A stretch of DNA of 64,000 nt from UBA668 sp040081465 (lineage in GTDB: Bacteria; Actinomycetota; Acidimicrobiia; Acidimicrobiales; Ilumatobacteraceae). This document shows, piece after piece, positions 1 through 8,484 of the stretch. The position numbers and the translations under genes were made by a program. Below the pieces are notes generated by a model. The model was not told the DNA's origin. It did not search any database and saw nothing but the letters and a program-made list of their open reading frames with translations. How positions within the stretch are numbered: position 1 is the first letter of the stretch; each line of letters starts with the position of its first letter. The DNA is taken from the NCBI GenBank assembly GCA_040081465.1, contig JBEBGL010000008.1, forward strand, positions 1 to 64,000, given 5' to 3'.

Positions 1-95
1 AGCTCGTGCACGATGCGCGTGAACACCACGCCGGTCGGCGCCGTGTCGGGCGCGAAGTGCGGGCACAGCACCGCGATGCGCAGACGTTCACTCAT
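1..95 (-). CDS. Glycosyltransferase, N-terminal fragment (runs off the left edge)
   Basis: Only the first 31 codons are in the window. They begin MSERLRIAVLCPHFAPDTAP, the hydrophobic beta-strand plus Pro/Gly loop that opens the acceptor domain of GT-B (family 4) glycosyltransferases. The ATG at 95-93 overlaps the TGA of the upstream gene (94-92) as ATGA, so it is the third gene of a minus-strand glycosyltransferase operon. The product class is inferred from the N-terminus and context only. Confidence 0.6.
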   Translation of the reverse strand, partial: MSERLRIAVLCPHFAPDTAPTGVVFTRIVHE

Positions 96-1198
96 GTTGC
101 TGCCGCCTGCGCATATGCAGCAGCCAGCGCGGCCCCACTTGCGAACGACGTGAATGCGAGTGCGCGGCGGTGACCGGCGTTGACTAACTCGTTACGTCGC
201 CGACGAACCTCGTCGAGCGCGACGGCCCACGCATCGAGTTCGAGCGGCAAGACAAGACCGGCGTCGCCGACGATGTCCGGCATGCAAGTCGCGTTGCTGC
301 AAATCACTGGCGAGCCGAGCGTCATCGCCTCGATCAGCGGGGCACCAAAGCCTTCGTACTCACTGGGGAACACCATCGCGTCGGCCATTGTCAGCAGACC
401 ATTGCGGTCGGCTGGCGACACTCGACCGAGGCGAATCACACGACGATCAGTACAAGCCTCGATCGCATACTCAGCGCTTCCGGTGCCGCCAGCGAGTACC
501 AGCCGCAAGTCCGGATCTGTCCAGTGCTTTCGCATCAGTTCGAGCAAGAACTTGTGGTTCTTGTGCGGATGCGTAATCGCCGGATAAACAACGATCGGGC
601 CGTCGCCAAGGCCATAGCGATCGCGCAACTCATCAGACGGAGTGATCTCGTCTGCCAGCGTCGGCTCGATGCCATGCGGTACGACCAGCACGCGCTCGGG
701 TGATGCACCGTACGCGGCGATGACGCTTTCGCGCACGTACGCGCTCGGAACCGCCACCACCGCTGCTCGGCGCACCGAACGCGGGATGACCGCGGCTAGG
801 TAAGCGCGCTTTGTACGCGAGAAGTACTGCGGGTAGGTGCGGAACTGCAAGTCGTGAACCGTCAGCACGTATGGCCGATGCGACCGCAGCGGAGCGGTGC
901 CGCCACCGTGGTGTACGACGACCGCATCGGCACAAGCACGACGTAACCACGTGGCTTCACCGAGAATGCGACGAACGCGATTGCGACTGTCAAAGCTCGG
1001 CTCAACCACCGTCGCCACACCAGATAGTTCAGGGTGCGCGGCGTTCATGCCATGAGCGATTGCGGCGGTCAGCGCCCATCGCTGCTCAGGTTGTTCTGCG
1101 AGACCGAGCAATTGACGCACCAGGTACTCCTCTGATCCGCCGACTTGCCCGGGCACGCACCACAGCAGGTTGACCAATACTTTGTCGTTCATGGTCAT
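92..1198 (-). CDS. Glycosyltransferase family 4 (GT-B fold)
   Basis: The product is about 368 aa and cytoplasmic, predicted to transfer a sugar from a nucleotide-activated donor onto an envelope glycan. The C-terminal half carries the GT4 donor-binding signature: PHGIEP, then a strand plus HPHKN, then FPSEYEGFGAPLIEAM with the E-x7-E pair that contacts the donor. A longer reading frame extends upstream, but its extra residues are Arg/Pro-rich and overlap the preceding gene. I therefore start at ATG 1198 (alternative ATG 1192). It lies 16 bp downstream of a second GT4 gene and overlaps the next gene by 4 bp, so the three are probably co-transcribed. The specific sugar and acceptor cannot be read from sequence. 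Confidence 0.88.
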   Translation of the reverse strand: MTMNDKVLVNLLWCVPGQVGGSEEYLVRQLLGLAEQPEQRWALTAAIAHGMNAAHPELSGVATVVEPSFDSRNRVRRILGEATWLRRACADAVVVHHGGGTAPLRSHRPYVLTVHDLQFRTYPQYFSRTKRAYLAAVIPRSVRRAAVVAVPSAYVRESVIAAYGASPERVLVVPHGIEPTLADEITPSDELRDRYGLGDGPIVVYPAITHPHKNHKFLLELMRKHWTDPDLRLVLAGGTGSAEYAIEACTDRRVIRLGRVSPADRNGLLTMADAMVFPSEYEGFGAPLIEAMTLGSPVICSNATCMPDIVGDAGLVLPLELDAWAVALDEVRRRRNELVNAGHRRALAFTSFASGAALAAAYAQAAAT

Positions 1199-1214
1199 CG
1201 GCTGACGGCCCGCA

Positions 1215-2297
1215 TCAGCCAGCGAGCTCGCGGTAAACGGCGGCGGTGAGATCGGCGCTTGTCGACCAGCTGCGGCGTTGCGCACGCGCCAAGCCTTTCG
1301 CGGACAACTCCTTGCGCCGGCGGCCGGCTTCTTCGATACCGCGAGCAATGTCTGTCGGGTCCTTCGGATCGACGAGCACGGCGGCATTGCCAGCGGTCTC
1401 TTCCGTCGCGGTGCCGCGACTGGTCACGACTGGGACGCCTTGCGCCATCGCCTCAAGTACTGGCAATCCGTACCCTTCCCGTTCGCTCGGATAGCAGAAC
1501 ACGCTGGCCCCGGCGTACAGACCGCCGAGGTCGTTGTGCGGCACGAACCCGAGGAAGCGAACGCCATCGCTCTCTTCAACACCGCTCTCGCCCCAACCCT
1601 CGGCTCCCGCGACAACCAACTGCGGAACTGCATCGCCCAGCAACTCAAGCGCGGCAACTAACCCGCGCAGGTTCTTGCGCGGCTCGATCGTGCCAACGAA
1701 CAGCAGGTATTCGTCAGGGAGATCGTGAGCGAGACGAACGCGCGCGATCTCATCGCTGTCCGCGCGCGTGGTCTCGACACCGAGCGGCACCAGTCGCAAG
1801 CGATCGGCACCGATGCCAGCTGTTACGCAGTCGTCCATCGTTGCTTGGCTGCAGCACAACACCAGGTCAGCGCGTTGGCGAACTTGCCGCAGACTCTGAC
1901 GAAAGACGCGAACACCGTGGCGAGTGAACTGGCTCGGGTCGTGCAGGAATGCGAGATCGTGCAACGTGACGAGCAGTTTCGCATCGGTCGGGCAAGGGAT
2001 CAGCGTGGTCGCGTGCGCGATGTCGATCGGGCCGGTCGCAACCTCAACCTTGGGCCATTGGAAGCGCAACCATGTCTCGTACAGCCACGGCGATGCGATC
2101 GGTAGGTGCGCCACCGGTATGTCGGGCACCCACGGTTCAGGTGGCAGGCGACGATGGCGGCCGGCAACGCCGAGCAAGCGAACGTCGTTGTGTGGCTCGA
2201 GAGCCTCAGCGATTCGCAACGCAGAGACACCGGTGCCACCTGGGACCCGATGCCAACACTGCTCAAGCGTGTACGCCACTCGCACGCGAACCATCAT
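1215..2297 (-). CDS. Glycosyltransferase family 4 (GT-B fold)
   Basis: About 360 aa. It has a Gly-rich acceptor-side loop near the N-terminus (PGGTGVSA). The donor-side GT4 motifs are GTIEPRKN and YPSEREGYGLPVLEAM with the E-x7-E pair, followed by the GNAAVLVDP helix cap. It is a mannosyl- or rhamnosyltransferase-like enzyme for cell-surface polysaccharide, but the specificity is unknown. Two adjacent ATGs (2297 and 2294) are possible starts; the longer frame upstream is low-complexity and unlikely to be coding. It is the first gene of the left-edge operon and is divergent from the epimerase at 2325, with a shared promoter interval of under 30 bp. Confidence 0.87.
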   Translation of the reverse strand: MMVRVRVAYTLEQCWHRVPGGTGVSALRIAEALEPHNDVRLLGVAGRHRRLPPEPWVPDIPVAHLPIASPWLYETWLRFQWPKVEVATGPIDIAHATTLIPCPTDAKLLVTLHDLAFLHDPSQFTRHGVRVFRQSLRQVRQRADLVLCCSQATMDDCVTAGIGADRLRLVPLGVETTRADSDEIARVRLAHDLPDEYLLFVGTIEPRKNLRGLVAALELLGDAVPQLVVAGAEGWGESGVEESDGVRFLGFVPHNDLGGLYAGASVFCYPSEREGYGLPVLEAMAQGVPVVTSRGTATEETAGNAAVLVDPKDPTDIARGIEEAGRRRKELSAKGLARAQRRSWSTSADLTAAVYRELAG

Positions 2298-2324
2298 GCC
2301 TTGCCGCGCCGTAGCATGGGCACC

Positions 2325-3287
2325 ATGACGGGCTTCTGGAGCGGTCGGCGAGTCGTCGTCACCGGGGGTGCGGGCTTTCTTGGTCGTGTTGTGGTCGGCA
2401 AGTTGCAGGCACTCGGTGCCGAGGTAGCCGTGCCTCGTAGCCACGACTACGACCTAACCAAGCCCGGGGTCGCCGAACAGCTACTGGCGGACACAACGCC
2501 CACCCACATCGTGCATTTGGCGGCGCGAGTTGGGGGTATCGGGTACAACCAAGAAGCCCCTGCCTCGCTTTATCTCGACAACTTGCTGATGGGCACGCAC
2601 ATCATCGAGGCCGCGCGACGGGCTCCGTCCGTGGACAAGACGGTGCTGCTTGGCACTGTGTGTTCGTACCCGAAGTTCACTCCGGTGCCGTTTCGCGAAG
2701 AGAGCTTGTGGGACGGCTACCCCGAGGAGACGAACGCGCCCTACGGCATCGCGAAAAAAGCGCACCTCATCCATGCGCAGGTCAATCACGCCCAGTACGG
2801 ACAGCGGTTCGCGTATCTGATTCCGACCAATCTGTATGGACCTGGCGACAAGTTTCACCCCTCGGTCAGTCACGTCATTCCGGCGCGCATCAAGCGGTGC
2901 GTTGAGGCAAAAGAGTCCTCGCAACAGAAGATCGAGGTCTGGGGAACCGGCACTGCCAGCCGCGAGTATCTCTACGTTGACGACGCGGCGGAAGCGATTG
3001 TGCTCGCCTCGGAACTGTACGACGGAAGCGAACCGGTCAATTTGGGTACCAATCGCGAGATCACAATTCGCGAAACTGTAGAACTGATCGCGGAGATGGT
3101 GGGCTACGACGGCGAGTTGGTGTGGGACCCATCAAAGCCCGATGGCCAACCGCGCCGCCGCGTCGACCCAGCGCGCGCCGAGGCCGAGTTCGGATGGCGA
3201 GCGCAAATGCCATTCGAGAAGGGGCTGCGGACCACAATCGATTGGTACATCGCGAACCGAGCCGAAGCGGAACGCGAGCCCTCTTGA
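2325..3287 (+). CDS. GDP-L-fucose synthase-like NAD(P)-dependent epimerase/reductase
   Basis: A 320-aa extended SDR. The nucleotide-binding loop TGGAGFLG sits near residues 13-20, and the catalytic Tyr-x3-Lys is in YGIAKK. RVGGIGYN followed by a DNLLMGT segment and the GTVCSYP catalytic strand are typical of Fcl/WcaG, which convert GDP-4-keto-6-deoxymannose to GDP-L-fucose. No gmd (GDP-mannose 4,6-dehydratase) gene is in the window, so the exact sugar is inferred. I chose ATG 2325 (ATG 2316 is in frame just upstream), because residues further upstream overlap the divergent glycosyltransferase. It supports the envelope-glycan theme of the left edge. Its TGA overlaps the next start as TTGA. Confidence 0.82.
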   Translation: MTGFWSGRRVVVTGGAGFLGRVVVGKLQALGAEVAVPRSHDYDLTKPGVAEQLLADTTPTHIVHLAARVGGIGYNQEAPASLYLDNLLMGTHIIEAARRAPSVDKTVLLGTVCSYPKFTPVPFREESLWDGYPEETNAPYGIAKKAHLIHAQVNHAQYGQRFAYLIPTNLYGPGDKFHPSVSHVIPARIKRCVEAKESSQQKIEVWGTGTASREYLYVDDAAEAIVLASELYDGSEPVNLGTNREITIRETVELIAEMVGYDGELVWDPSKPDGQPRRRVDPARAEAEFGWRAQMPFEKGLRTTIDWYIANRAEAEREPS

Positions 3288-3706
3288 TTGAGGATGTGAT
3301 CGAGCGGTGGCACGCACACCTGCGCGGCGAGCTTGCCGGCGGGCTCGACGAGTTGCTGGATGACGACGTCGTCTTCTATTCGCCGATCGTCTACACGCCA
3401 CAGCGCGGCAAGGCGGTTACCAAGATGTATCTGCAGGCCGCCGGACAGACGTTGCCGGGCGAGAAGTCGACGTCGGGTTCGGGTGACGGCGGATTCCGCT
3501 ACACGAAGCAGGTACTCGCCGGCGATACAGCGGTGCTCGAGTTCGAGACGACAGTGAAAGGCAAGTACGTAAACGGCGTCGACATCATCAGGGTGAACGA
3601 CGCAGGCCGCATCATCGAGTTCCGAGTGATGATCCGTCCGCTACAAGCGGTGAACTTGGTGCACGAACAAATGAAGTCAATGCTCGAAGCGATGAATCCG
3701 CAATGA
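3284..3706 (+). CDS. SnoaL/NTF2-like domain protein
   Basis: A protein of about 140 aa. It shows the cone-shaped NTF2/SnoaL pattern: an N-terminal helix (VIERWHAHL), an Asp/Glu-rich turn (LLDDDVVFYSP), a central helix, and C-terminal strands ending in GRIIEFRVMIRP. These proteins are small cytoplasmic isomerases, hydrolases or ligand-binding proteins; the active chemistry cannot be deduced here. The start is taken as TTG 3284, overlapping the fcl-like stop; GTG 3296 is an alternative. The ATGA junction with the next gene suggests a three-gene transcript. Confidence 0.75.
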   Translation: MIEDVIERWHAHLRGELAGGLDELLDDDVVFYSPIVYTPQRGKAVTKMYLQAAGQTLPGEKSTSGSGDGGFRYTKQVLAGDTAVLEFETTVKGKYVNGVDIIRVNDAGRIIEFRVMIRPLQAVNLVHEQMKSMLEAMNPQ

Positions 3707-3972
3707 AAGGGTTCGGGGTTTTGGTGCTGATCTTGGCGTTGGCGCTTCTCGCGCCTCGTGAGTCTTCTGGCAGCCGAGCGTTCGATGCGTCGATCGGTTG
3801 GCGGTCGACTCCACTGAACCGCACCCAAGTGCCAACGCTTGCTTCCGGCGCGCACCATGCACGATCCGGCAAGCGCGGCGACGGTGAGCTGCCCAGTCGG
3901 AAGTACACCGTTGCCAGGATTGGTGTTGGCCTGCTGGCCGCGGCCGTCGGCATCTTCATGATCTCGCGCTGA
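3703..3972 (+). CDS. Small two-helix membrane protein, unknown function
   Basis: An 89-aa protein with an N-terminal hydrophobic segment (residues 4-17) that could be a signal peptide or a transmembrane helix. A polar, Ser/Arg-rich middle follows, then a second membrane helix (about residues 69-86, GVGLLAAAVGIFMI). I recognise no domain. The ATG overlaps the stop of the NTF2-like gene (ATGA), which supports it being a real translationally coupled gene. A strong hairpin lies just downstream. Confidence 0.6.
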   Translation: MKGFGVLVLILALALLAPRESSGSRAFDASIGWRSTPLNRTQVPTLASGAHHARSGKRGDGELPSRKYTVARIGVGLLAAAVGIFMISR

Positions 3973-3988
3973 AGGCTGCCCGATCCCG

Positions 3989-4039
3989 GTTCTGTGTGAG
4001 CGCATAAACCGACACAACGTCTGTGCGCTCACACAGAAC
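3989..4039. terminator. Hairpin, candidate intrinsic terminator
   Basis: A perfect 16-bp inverted repeat: the left arm 3989-4004 begins GTTCTGTGTGAG, and the right arm 4024-4039 ends CTCACACAGAAC, with a 19-nt loop. It lies between the small membrane-protein gene and the GNAT gene. There is no U-tract, as is common for actinobacterial terminators. Confidence 0.6.
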
Positions 4040-4094
4040 GGCCGCCGCCTCTAATCGAGCCGCCTCGATCGCGCAAGTGCGTCACAATGTTTGG

Positions 4095-4751
4095 ATGACG
4101 CATCCGACTTGGCCGTTGTTTGGTCTGCAGGTACGCACGCCTCGGCTTGAGCTGCGCTACATCGATGACGAGCTCGCCACCGAACTGGCGTTGCTTGCGC
4201 TGAAGGGAATCCACGACCCAGCGACGATGCCGTTCGGGATTCCGTGGACCGATGTTGCTTCACCGCAACTGGAACGCAACACGATGCAGTTCTACTGGCG
4301 CTGCCGAGCCGAGCTGACGCCCAAGGACTGGTCGATGAACCTCGCGACCATCGTCGACGGCGCGGTCGTCGGCACGACGGCGTTGATGACACACAACTTT
4401 CCGACGTTACGCGAGTTTGGAACCGGCTCGTGGCTCGGCCACGAGTTCCAGGGCAAAGGGTTCGGCAAGGAGATGCGGGTCGCGACGCTTCATCTCGGAT
4501 TTCTTGGCTTCGGCGGCGAACTAGCGACGACCGCTGCGTGGCCCGACAACGAATCGTCGCTGGGAGTAACGCGCAGCCTCGGCTACTCGACCAACGGCAC
4601 GCGGCGTGCACTGCGTCGAGACGAAGCCGACGTGCTGCACGAGTTCGAGATGACTCGGGCTGACTTCATCGCGCGGCTGCAACGCGATGACATCACGCTG
4701 CACGGTGTTGAGGAGAGTCTGCCTGTCCTTGGGCTCGACAAACCGTGGTAG
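4095..4751 (+). CDS. GNAT-family N-acetyltransferase
   Basis: A 218-aa protein of the RimJ/RimL-like branch. It opens with TPRLELR, and the acetyl-CoA-binding P-loop is WLGHEFQGKGFGKEM (the Q/R-x-x-G-x-G/A motif), followed by a Trp-Pro-Asp-Asn segment near residue 150 typical of the last strand-helix pair. It acetylates an unidentified amine. ATG 4095 is preferred over upstream in-frame codons, which fall in the terminator hairpin. Its stop overlaps the start of the HNH gene, so the two are probably co-transcribed. Confidence 0.85.
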   Translation: MTHPTWPLFGLQVRTPRLELRYIDDELATELALLALKGIHDPATMPFGIPWTDVASPQLERNTMQFYWRCRAELTPKDWSMNLATIVDGAVVGTTALMTHNFPTLREFGTGSWLGHEFQGKGFGKEMRVATLHLGFLGFGGELATTAAWPDNESSLGVTRSLGYSTNGTRRALRRDEADVLHEFEMTRADFIARLQRDDITLHGVEESLPVLGLDKPW

Positions 4752-5116
4752 TGAGACGGACCAAGAGCGCAAAGGCCGCCCGCAAGCGAAAGCGCCGGAT
4801 GGATCGCGTCGATCATGATCTGAGCGACGACCAGTGGACTGCGCTGAAGTTGGCGTGGGGTGGCTGTGCGTACTGCGGGAAGGCCACCGAGTCGCTTCAA
4901 CGCGACTGCGTGTTAGCGATCTCTCGCGGTGGGCGCTACACGCTCGACAATATTGCGCCAGCCTGCGGCTCGTGCAACGCGAGCAAGTGCAACGACGAGG
5001 TCACTGGTTGGCTTCGTCGCAAGCGTCTCGATGAACGCTCGTTCCTCTTACGCCACCAAGAGATCCAGAGTGCACTCGCCCGGCGCTTCGCCACTGCCCC
5101 GGCAGTAGATCAGTAG
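4745..5116 (+). CDS. HNH endonuclease-like protein with Cys in place of the first His
   Basis: A 123-aa protein. After a Lys/Arg-rich N-terminus comes an HNH/beta-beta-alpha-metal core with two zinc knuckles (CAYC and CGSC). The active-site strand reads QRDCVLAISRGG, where most HNH nucleases have D-H-V/I, and LDN and CNASK follow. The Cys at the canonical His suggests an altered metal site. From memory, a DCV variant recurs in actinobacteria, so this is probably a subfamily trait. Starts GTG 4745 or GTG 4751 are both possible. It is convergent with the ligase gene, overlapping its end by 7 bp. It may be a nuclease or a DNA/RNA-binding protein. Confidence 0.75.
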   Translation: MVVRRTKSAKAARKRKRRMDRVDHDLSDDQWTALKLAWGGCAYCGKATESLQRDCVLAISRGGRYTLDNIAPACGSCNASKCNDEVTGWLRRKRLDERSFLLRHQEIQSALARRFATAPAVDQ

Positions 5117-6423
5117 AAGGGCAAGTACTCGTTTAGTTCCCAGGGCGTGATCTCGTCTGTCGACCACTCATTGCCCTCCGCTTCCCAGCGCGCCACTTCG
5201 TCGCGACGAATCGCAACGTACGCACGGGTTAGGTCGGCACCCATCGCTTCGCACAACACCGTGTCGGCCTCGTAAGCGTCGAGCGCGTCGGCAAGGGTGT
5301 GCGGCGTGTGTCGATCGGTGTTTGGCTCGGCATCGCCGTCGCCAACCTGCGGTGCGCCGCAGTCCATCCCGTCGACAACGCCGAGCAGTGCCGCGTTCAG
5401 CATCACGGCGGCGGACAGGTATGGGTTCGCTGATCCGCATGGCATGCGGTTCTCGATACGTGTCGCCGAACCGCGCTCGCCTGGAATGCGGTACGTGCTC
5501 ATCCGGTTGTCGAGACCCCAGTTCGCCCAATAGCCAGCGATGATGCCGGGGATTAGGCGCTTGTAACTGTTGATCGTCGGTGCCGACATCGCGGCTAGTG
5601 CCTCGTGGTGGTGAATCAAACCACCGAGACACTGCCGAGCGAGTGCAGAGAAGCCGTGCTCGCCCTTCGGATCGTCGAACGCGTTCGCCTTGCTCTTGAG
5701 TGGCAGCAGCGAGAAGTTGATGTGCAAGCCGCTGCCAACCAACATCGCGCTCGGGCGCCCCATGTATGTGATGCAGTAGCCCTTGCGACTCGCCAACTCG
5801 CGCGTCATGTCTTTGCAAATGAATGCTCGGTCGGCCGCATCGAGCGCCGGGCCGTACTTCATGTTCAATTCCATCTGCCCAGGATGAAACTCGCCCATCA
5901 TCCCCTCGAGGTCGAGTTCGCAATCTTCGGCGGCGTCGAACAGGTCGAACATCAGGCCGGTGTTGTCGCCGCCAGTCCCGACGCCGTACACGCGGTGCGA
6001 AGGGATGTTCAGCGGCGAAAACCCACCCGGCGCATCGGCATCGGGTTGCATCACGTAGAACTCCATCTCGAACCCGAGCATCGGCTCGTAGCCCAGTGCG
6101 TGCCACGCTTGAACTGCGCGCTTGAGCGCGTTACGCGGGCCAATCGCCAACGGCTCGTGGCCGAACTCGAGGTCGGCGATGACTACGTCGGTGTCGACCT
6201 CCCAGCCCGGCCGCCGCGAATCGACAAGCGGCACCGTGGAGAGATCGGGAAACCCGACATCCGCCGCATAGCCCGCAATTGGAAGAATGTCGCGGTCGAT
6301 GTTCATCGTTAGTGTCGTCACCGCGTGGTGCCCGTGCTCGCCGAGGCGACGTTCGGGCACGTAGCGCCCATGCGAAAGCCCGTTGAGATCGCACCACATC
6401 ACTCGTACCCGTCGATTCCCCAT
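5110..6423 (-). CDS. Glutamine-synthetase-family ligase (gamma-glutamylamide synthetase-like)
   Basis: A 437-aa, single-subunit-length GS-fold enzyme. It has the first metal-site segment GFEMEFYV, the second EFHPGQMELN, the SGLHINFSL substrate and metal strand, the NSYKRL loop and the Arg-rich ATP loop ending in RIENRMPC. The short form and local sequence are closer to gamma-glutamyl-amine ligases (PuuA or IpuC type) than to housekeeping GlnA. The likely reaction is ATP-dependent condensation of glutamate with an amine; the amine is unknown. ATG 6423 is chosen because the longer frame upstream adds non-conserved residues. It is divergent from an ABC importer, across a 119-bp shared promoter region. 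Confidence 0.82.
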   Translation of the reverse strand: MGNRRVRVMWCDLNGLSHGRYVPERRLGEHGHHAVTTLTMNIDRDILPIAGYAADVGFPDLSTVPLVDSRRPGWEVDTDVVIADLEFGHEPLAIGPRNALKRAVQAWHALGYEPMLGFEMEFYVMQPDADAPGGFSPLNIPSHRVYGVGTGGDNTGLMFDLFDAAEDCELDLEGMMGEFHPGQMELNMKYGPALDAADRAFICKDMTRELASRKGYCITYMGRPSAMLVGSGLHINFSLLPLKSKANAFDDPKGEHGFSALARQCLGGLIHHHEALAAMSAPTINSYKRLIPGIIAGYWANWGLDNRMSTYRIPGERGSATRIENRMPCGSANPYLSAAVMLNAALLGVVDGMDCGAPQVGDGDAEPNTDRHTPHTLADALDAYEADTVLCEAMGADLTRAYVAIRRDEVARWEAEGNEWSTDEITPWELNEYLPFY

Positions 6424-6542
6424 AGTGCCGGGACGATAGCAAACCCACCCGGCGCGATCGTTCGTGACCAAACGAATCGTTGGGGTACCATTTCGCGATC
6501 AGTCGTACCGTCGCATTCCGACGGCTCAATCAGGGGGAAGTT

Positions 6543-7760
6543 ATGAGGAAGCGAATCATTCCGGTGGCGCTCATTTCGTTGAGCGTCCTCGCGGTTGCAT
6601 GTGGCGACGACGACGACACTGCCACCACCAACCCGCCCGACGAGACGTCTGGCGATACAACTGCCGATGGCGAGTGCACACTCGACACTCCGCTGCGCAT
6701 CGGCTTCGCTGCCGACCTTGGCGAACTGGGCGCATTCTCCGATCAGCCCGGCTCGGAAGCCGCGCAGGTCATGGTCGACATGATCAACGCTGCCGGAGGC
6801 GTCGGCGGCCTCGATGTTGAGTATGTCGTCAAAGACATCCAGGGCGATCCCGCAGCTACGCAGCGCGCCGCTCAAGAGTTGCTCGACGATGGCGTCAACG
6901 CGCTGATCGGTCCTCCGTTTGCAAGCACTGGCGCACCGTTGCTCGACACGGTTAACGGCCAGGCACCAATCATCTTCATGGCGTCAACCGACGTCACGCT
7001 CGCCGATCCGTCGCGCGGTGCGTTCCTCGCCAGCTTCAGTGATCCGGTCCAGTCAGCCGCTATGGCCGAGTGGGCGCTCGCATCGGGCCGAGGAACGACG
7101 GCCGTCACGATGAGCAGCCAGGACGATGTCTACTTCTCGGGCAACCCGGAATACTTCACCACAGTCTTCGAGGAAGGCGGCGGCACCGTGTTCGCCGACT
7201 ACGCCTACAGTCTCGCCGACGCTGACTTCAGCACGCAGGTCAACGAGATCGCGGCGCTCGCCGAGCAGCCTGAGTTCCTATTCACCGCGATGGTGATGCC
7301 ACAAACGCAGGTGCTACTCGAGCAGCTCGACGCTGCCGGACTCGGCGACATCACCGTGCTCGGTGTCGATGGCTTCGACGCAACAGTTGTGTGGAGCGCA
7401 GGCGACATTGCCAACGGCGTTTACTTCGCAGCGCATACGTTCCCGCTTGAGACCAACGGCGTCGAGCAGTTCCTCGCCGACGCTGCGGCCGCCGGTGCGA
7501 ACATCGAGACCATCAGCTTCGGTGCGCTTGCTGCAGATGCTGTGCAGATTCTCGCGGCCGCTGCCACAGAGTCGTGCTCTGTCGACGCAGCCACGCTGAT
7601 CTCCACCATTGACGGCCTCGTCAACCAGCCGGTCGTCACCGGCACGGTCACCTACGCGGGAACGGGTGGCGTTCCTGAGAAGGACGTCGTCATCCTGGCC
7701 GTCACAAACGGCACGCCGGATTTCGTCGAGGCTGTGCGACCCACCAACATTCCCGGCTGA
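6543..7760 (+). CDS. ABC transporter substrate-binding lipoprotein (branched-chain amino acid type)
   Basis: A 405-aa extracytoplasmic receptor. The signal peptide MRKRIIPVALISLSVLAVAC ends in a lipobox-like cysteine at residue 20, followed by a typical Asp/Thr-rich linker. The rest is the periplasmic-binding type I (LivJ) fold: LRIGFAADLGELG, then DPAATQRAAQELLDDGV and a two-lobe pattern to the C-terminus. A clear Shine-Dalgarno (GGGGGAAG, 6532-6539) fixes ATG 6543. It is the first gene of a transporter operon (substrate-binding protein, LivF, LivH, LivM-LivG, then P450). The ligand may be an amide, amine or amino acid rather than strictly leucine. Confidence 0.9.
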   Translation: MRKRIIPVALISLSVLAVACGDDDDTATTNPPDETSGDTTADGECTLDTPLRIGFAADLGELGAFSDQPGSEAAQVMVDMINAAGGVGGLDVEYVVKDIQGDPAATQRAAQELLDDGVNALIGPPFASTGAPLLDTVNGQAPIIFMASTDVTLADPSRGAFLASFSDPVQSAAMAEWALASGRGTTAVTMSSQDDVYFSGNPEYFTTVFEEGGGTVFADYAYSLADADFSTQVNEIAALAEQPEFLFTAMVMPQTQVLLEQLDAAGLGDITVLGVDGFDATVVWSAGDIANGVYFAAHTFPLETNGVEQFLADAAAAGANIETISFGALAADAVQILAAAATESCSVDAATLISTIDGLVNQPVVTGTVTYAGTGGVPEKDVVILAVTNGTPDFVEAVRPTNIPG

Positions 7761-7779
7761 GCCGGCGACCGCGAGAGCA

Positions 7780-8484
7780 ATGCTCGAGGTCGATCGAATC
7801 ACAACGCGCTACGGCGCCATCACCGCACTGCACGACGCCTCGCTCTCAGTAAGTGCGGGCGAGTTGGTCGCGATTGTTGGCCCGAATGGCGCGGGTAAGA
7901 CGACGCTGTTGAACACCGTCGCCGGTCTGTTACGACCGGCGACGGGCAGCGTTCGATTCGAGGGCAACGACATCACCGGAGCTGAGCCCGCGCGGCTTGT
8001 GCGCGCAGGTCTGGCGCTCGTGCCTGAGCACCGTCGCCTGTTCAAGGACCTGACTGTTGACGAGAATCTGCGGCTGGCGGGCTGCACAGCCAAGTCGCAC
8101 GAACGTCGCCACCGGCTAGAAGAAGCGGCGGAGTTGTTTCCCGTTCTGCGCCTCAAGTGGACAACGTCGGCCGGCTATCTGTCCGGCGGCGAGGCGCAGC
8201 AGTTGGCGATCGCGCGTGCGCTGATGTGCAATCCACACCTGCTTCTTCTAGACGAGCCGACACTCGGGCTCGCGCCAACGATGGTCGACGTTGTCTTCGA
8301 GCTGCTGGTACGCCTTCGCGATCAGGGTCGCACGATGCTGGTCGTCGAGCAGAACGCGGCGCGAGTGCTGCGACTCGCCGACCGCGCTTACCTGTTTCGC
8401 TCGGGGCGTGTCGTGACAACGGGCACCGGGGCTGAACTCGCCGCAGACAGCAGCCTCTTCGACTCGTTCATTGGAACGACATGA
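7780..8484 (+). CDS. livF: Branched-chain amino acid-type ABC transporter ATPase (LivF)
   Basis: A 234-aa ATPase with Walker A GPNGAGKTT, the LivF-type EHRRLF segment, signature YLSGGEAQQLAIARAL, Walker B LLLLDEP and the H-loop region replaced by VVEQN as in LivF. It energises import by the neighbouring LivH and LivM permeases. ATG 7780 lies 19 bp after the binding-protein stop. Its TGA overlaps the livH ATG (ATGA), indicating tight translational coupling. Confidence 0.92.
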   Translation: MLEVDRITTRYGAITALHDASLSVSAGELVAIVGPNGAGKTTLLNTVAGLLRPATGSVRFEGNDITGAEPARLVRAGLALVPEHRRLFKDLTVDENLRLAGCTAKSHERRHRLEEAAELFPVLRLKWTTSAGYLSGGEAQQLAIARALMCNPHLLLLDEPTLGLAPTMVDVVFELLVRLRDQGRTMLVVEQNAARVLRLADRAYLFRSGRVVTTGTGAELAADSSLFDSFIGTT

